46,945 nucleotides of DNA from Actinophytocola sp036555685 (GTDB lineage: Bacteria > Actinomycetota > Actinomycetes > Mycobacteriales > Pseudonocardiaceae): assembly GCF_036555685.1 (NCBI RefSeq), contig NZ_DATBKY010000215.1, positions 1 through 46,945 on the forward strand, in the 5' to 3' direction. How positions within the stretch are numbered: position 1 is the first letter of the stretch; each line of letters opens with the position of its first letter. Made by a program: the position numbers and the translations under genes. Of the stretch, positions 46,684 through 46,945 are shown in pieces. The notes under the pieces are model-generated. The model worked only from the letters and a program-made list of their open reading frames with translations. It made no database searches and was not told the DNA's origin.

Positions 46684-46693
46684 ACACTACTCT
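46684..46693. promoter_or_regulatory. Overlapping divergent -10 elements, trmI / next gene
   Basis: ACACTACTCT contains TACTCT (46688-46693) for the rightward gene and, on the other strand, TAGTGT (46689-46684) for trmI. The starts would be about 46700 and 46677. Confidence 0.4.
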
Positions 46694-46731
46694 GTCGGCG
46701 GCGTGCCACTGTCGATCACACGGGGGAGATC

Positions 46732-46945
46732 ATGACGTACCCGCCGCAGCCGCCCGGCCCGCCCGGTCCGCCAGGACAGCCGGGGCCCTACGGGCAGCAA
46801 CCCGACCCCTACAACCAGGGGCCGTACGGCCAGGGCCAGTGGAACCAGGGTCCCCAGCCGACGACGCCGTGGACCCAAGGGCCGCAAGGCTTTCCGGGCC
46901 CGCCGCCGCCGAAGAAGCGCACGGGCCTCATCGCGACGCTGATCA
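46732..46945 (+). CDS. P/G/Q-rich membrane-anchored protein, likely copy 5 (partial)
   Basis: The first 71 residues are visible and the gene runs off the right edge. The start is ATG with GGGGGAG seven bases... upstream at 46722-46728. The tail MTYPPQPPGPPGPPGQPGPY and later NQGPYGQGQWNQGPQP, then PPPPKKRTGLIATLI entering a transmembrane helix, closely match copy 2. Whether the outer cysteine-pair domain follows cannot be seen. Confidence 0.75.
   Translation, partial: MTYPPQPPGPPGPPGQPGPYGQQPDPYNQGPYGQGQWNQGPQPTTPWTQGPQGFPGPPPPKKRTGLIATLI

Noticed and set aside
1..46945. tRNA, rRNA, CRISPR arrays, insertion sequences, prophage or toxin-antitoxin modules
   Set aside because: Looked for cloverleaf-like segments, regular spaced repeats, transposase and integrase motifs and small paired ORFs; none found.

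Overview
The window is high-GC, densely coded actinobacterial chromosome, most likely from a member of the Pseudonocardiales (Amycolatopsis/Saccharopolyspora-like). The evidence is a complete Pup-proteasome locus, YAGGCT-type -10 elements placed directly before start codons, frequent GTG starts, and a gene order that partly follows mycobacterial chromosomes: pepE / 5'-3' exonuclease / DUF4333 protein / helY / tatC / tatA / pafC / pafB / pafA / prcA / prcB / pup / dop / mpa / trmI. The family placement is inference. I see no rRNA, tRNA, CRISPR array, insertion sequence or phage gene, and no gene-free stretch longer than about 250 bases.

1-5.0 kb: a lysine aminomutase region. Lysine 2,3-aminomutase (kamA, +) diverges from 3,5-diaminohexanoate dehydrogenase (kdd), an amidohydrolase and lysine 5,6-aminomutase alpha (kamD, cut by the window edge), the last three joined by stop/start overlaps. 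5.1-11.0 kb: accessory genes, namely an aldo-keto reductase, a secreted S37-type peptidase, an SGNH hydrolase, a secreted PI-PLC/GDPD-like enzyme, a CGNR zinc-finger protein and a methyltransferase. 11.0-18.7 kb: an Lrp regulator coupled to a proline dipeptidase, a DrrAB-type ABC exporter, a large AfsR/SARP regulator and a PolA-like 5'-3' exonuclease. 18.7-23.7 kb: a 39-residue putative lipoprotein, an Eis-like acetyltransferase, a DUF4333 membrane protein and the HelY helicase. 23.8-28.4 kb: dagK, tatC, tatA, a small membrane protein, pafC and pafB. 28.6-33.7 kb: five genes of unrelated type (FadR-type regulator with a membrane hydroxylase, a TetR regulator divergent from an MMPL transporter, an ArsR regulator) separate pafB from pafA. 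33.8-42.9 kb: pafA, prcA, prcB, pup, an amine oxidase, dop, an aldo-keto reductase and mpa. 43.2-46.9 kb: a run of membrane-anchored proteins with a conserved pair of cysteines, plus trmI.

How the core works together: Pup is attached to lysines of target proteins by PafA and removed by Dop. Mpa unfolds pupylated proteins into the PrcA/PrcB 20S core. PafB and PafC are not proteolytic; in mycobacteria they form the transcription activator of the RecA/LexA-independent DNA-damage response. The observation I rate highest is that the promoters of both mpa and pup contain the published PafBC-type promoter architecture (TGTCRGT core, exact 8-base spacer, TANNNT -10). I found no other full match in the window. 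This suggests that proteasome supply is wired into the DNA-damage response in this organism. Several core genes (pafA, dop, pepE, and probably pafB, helY and the exonuclease) also look leaderless.
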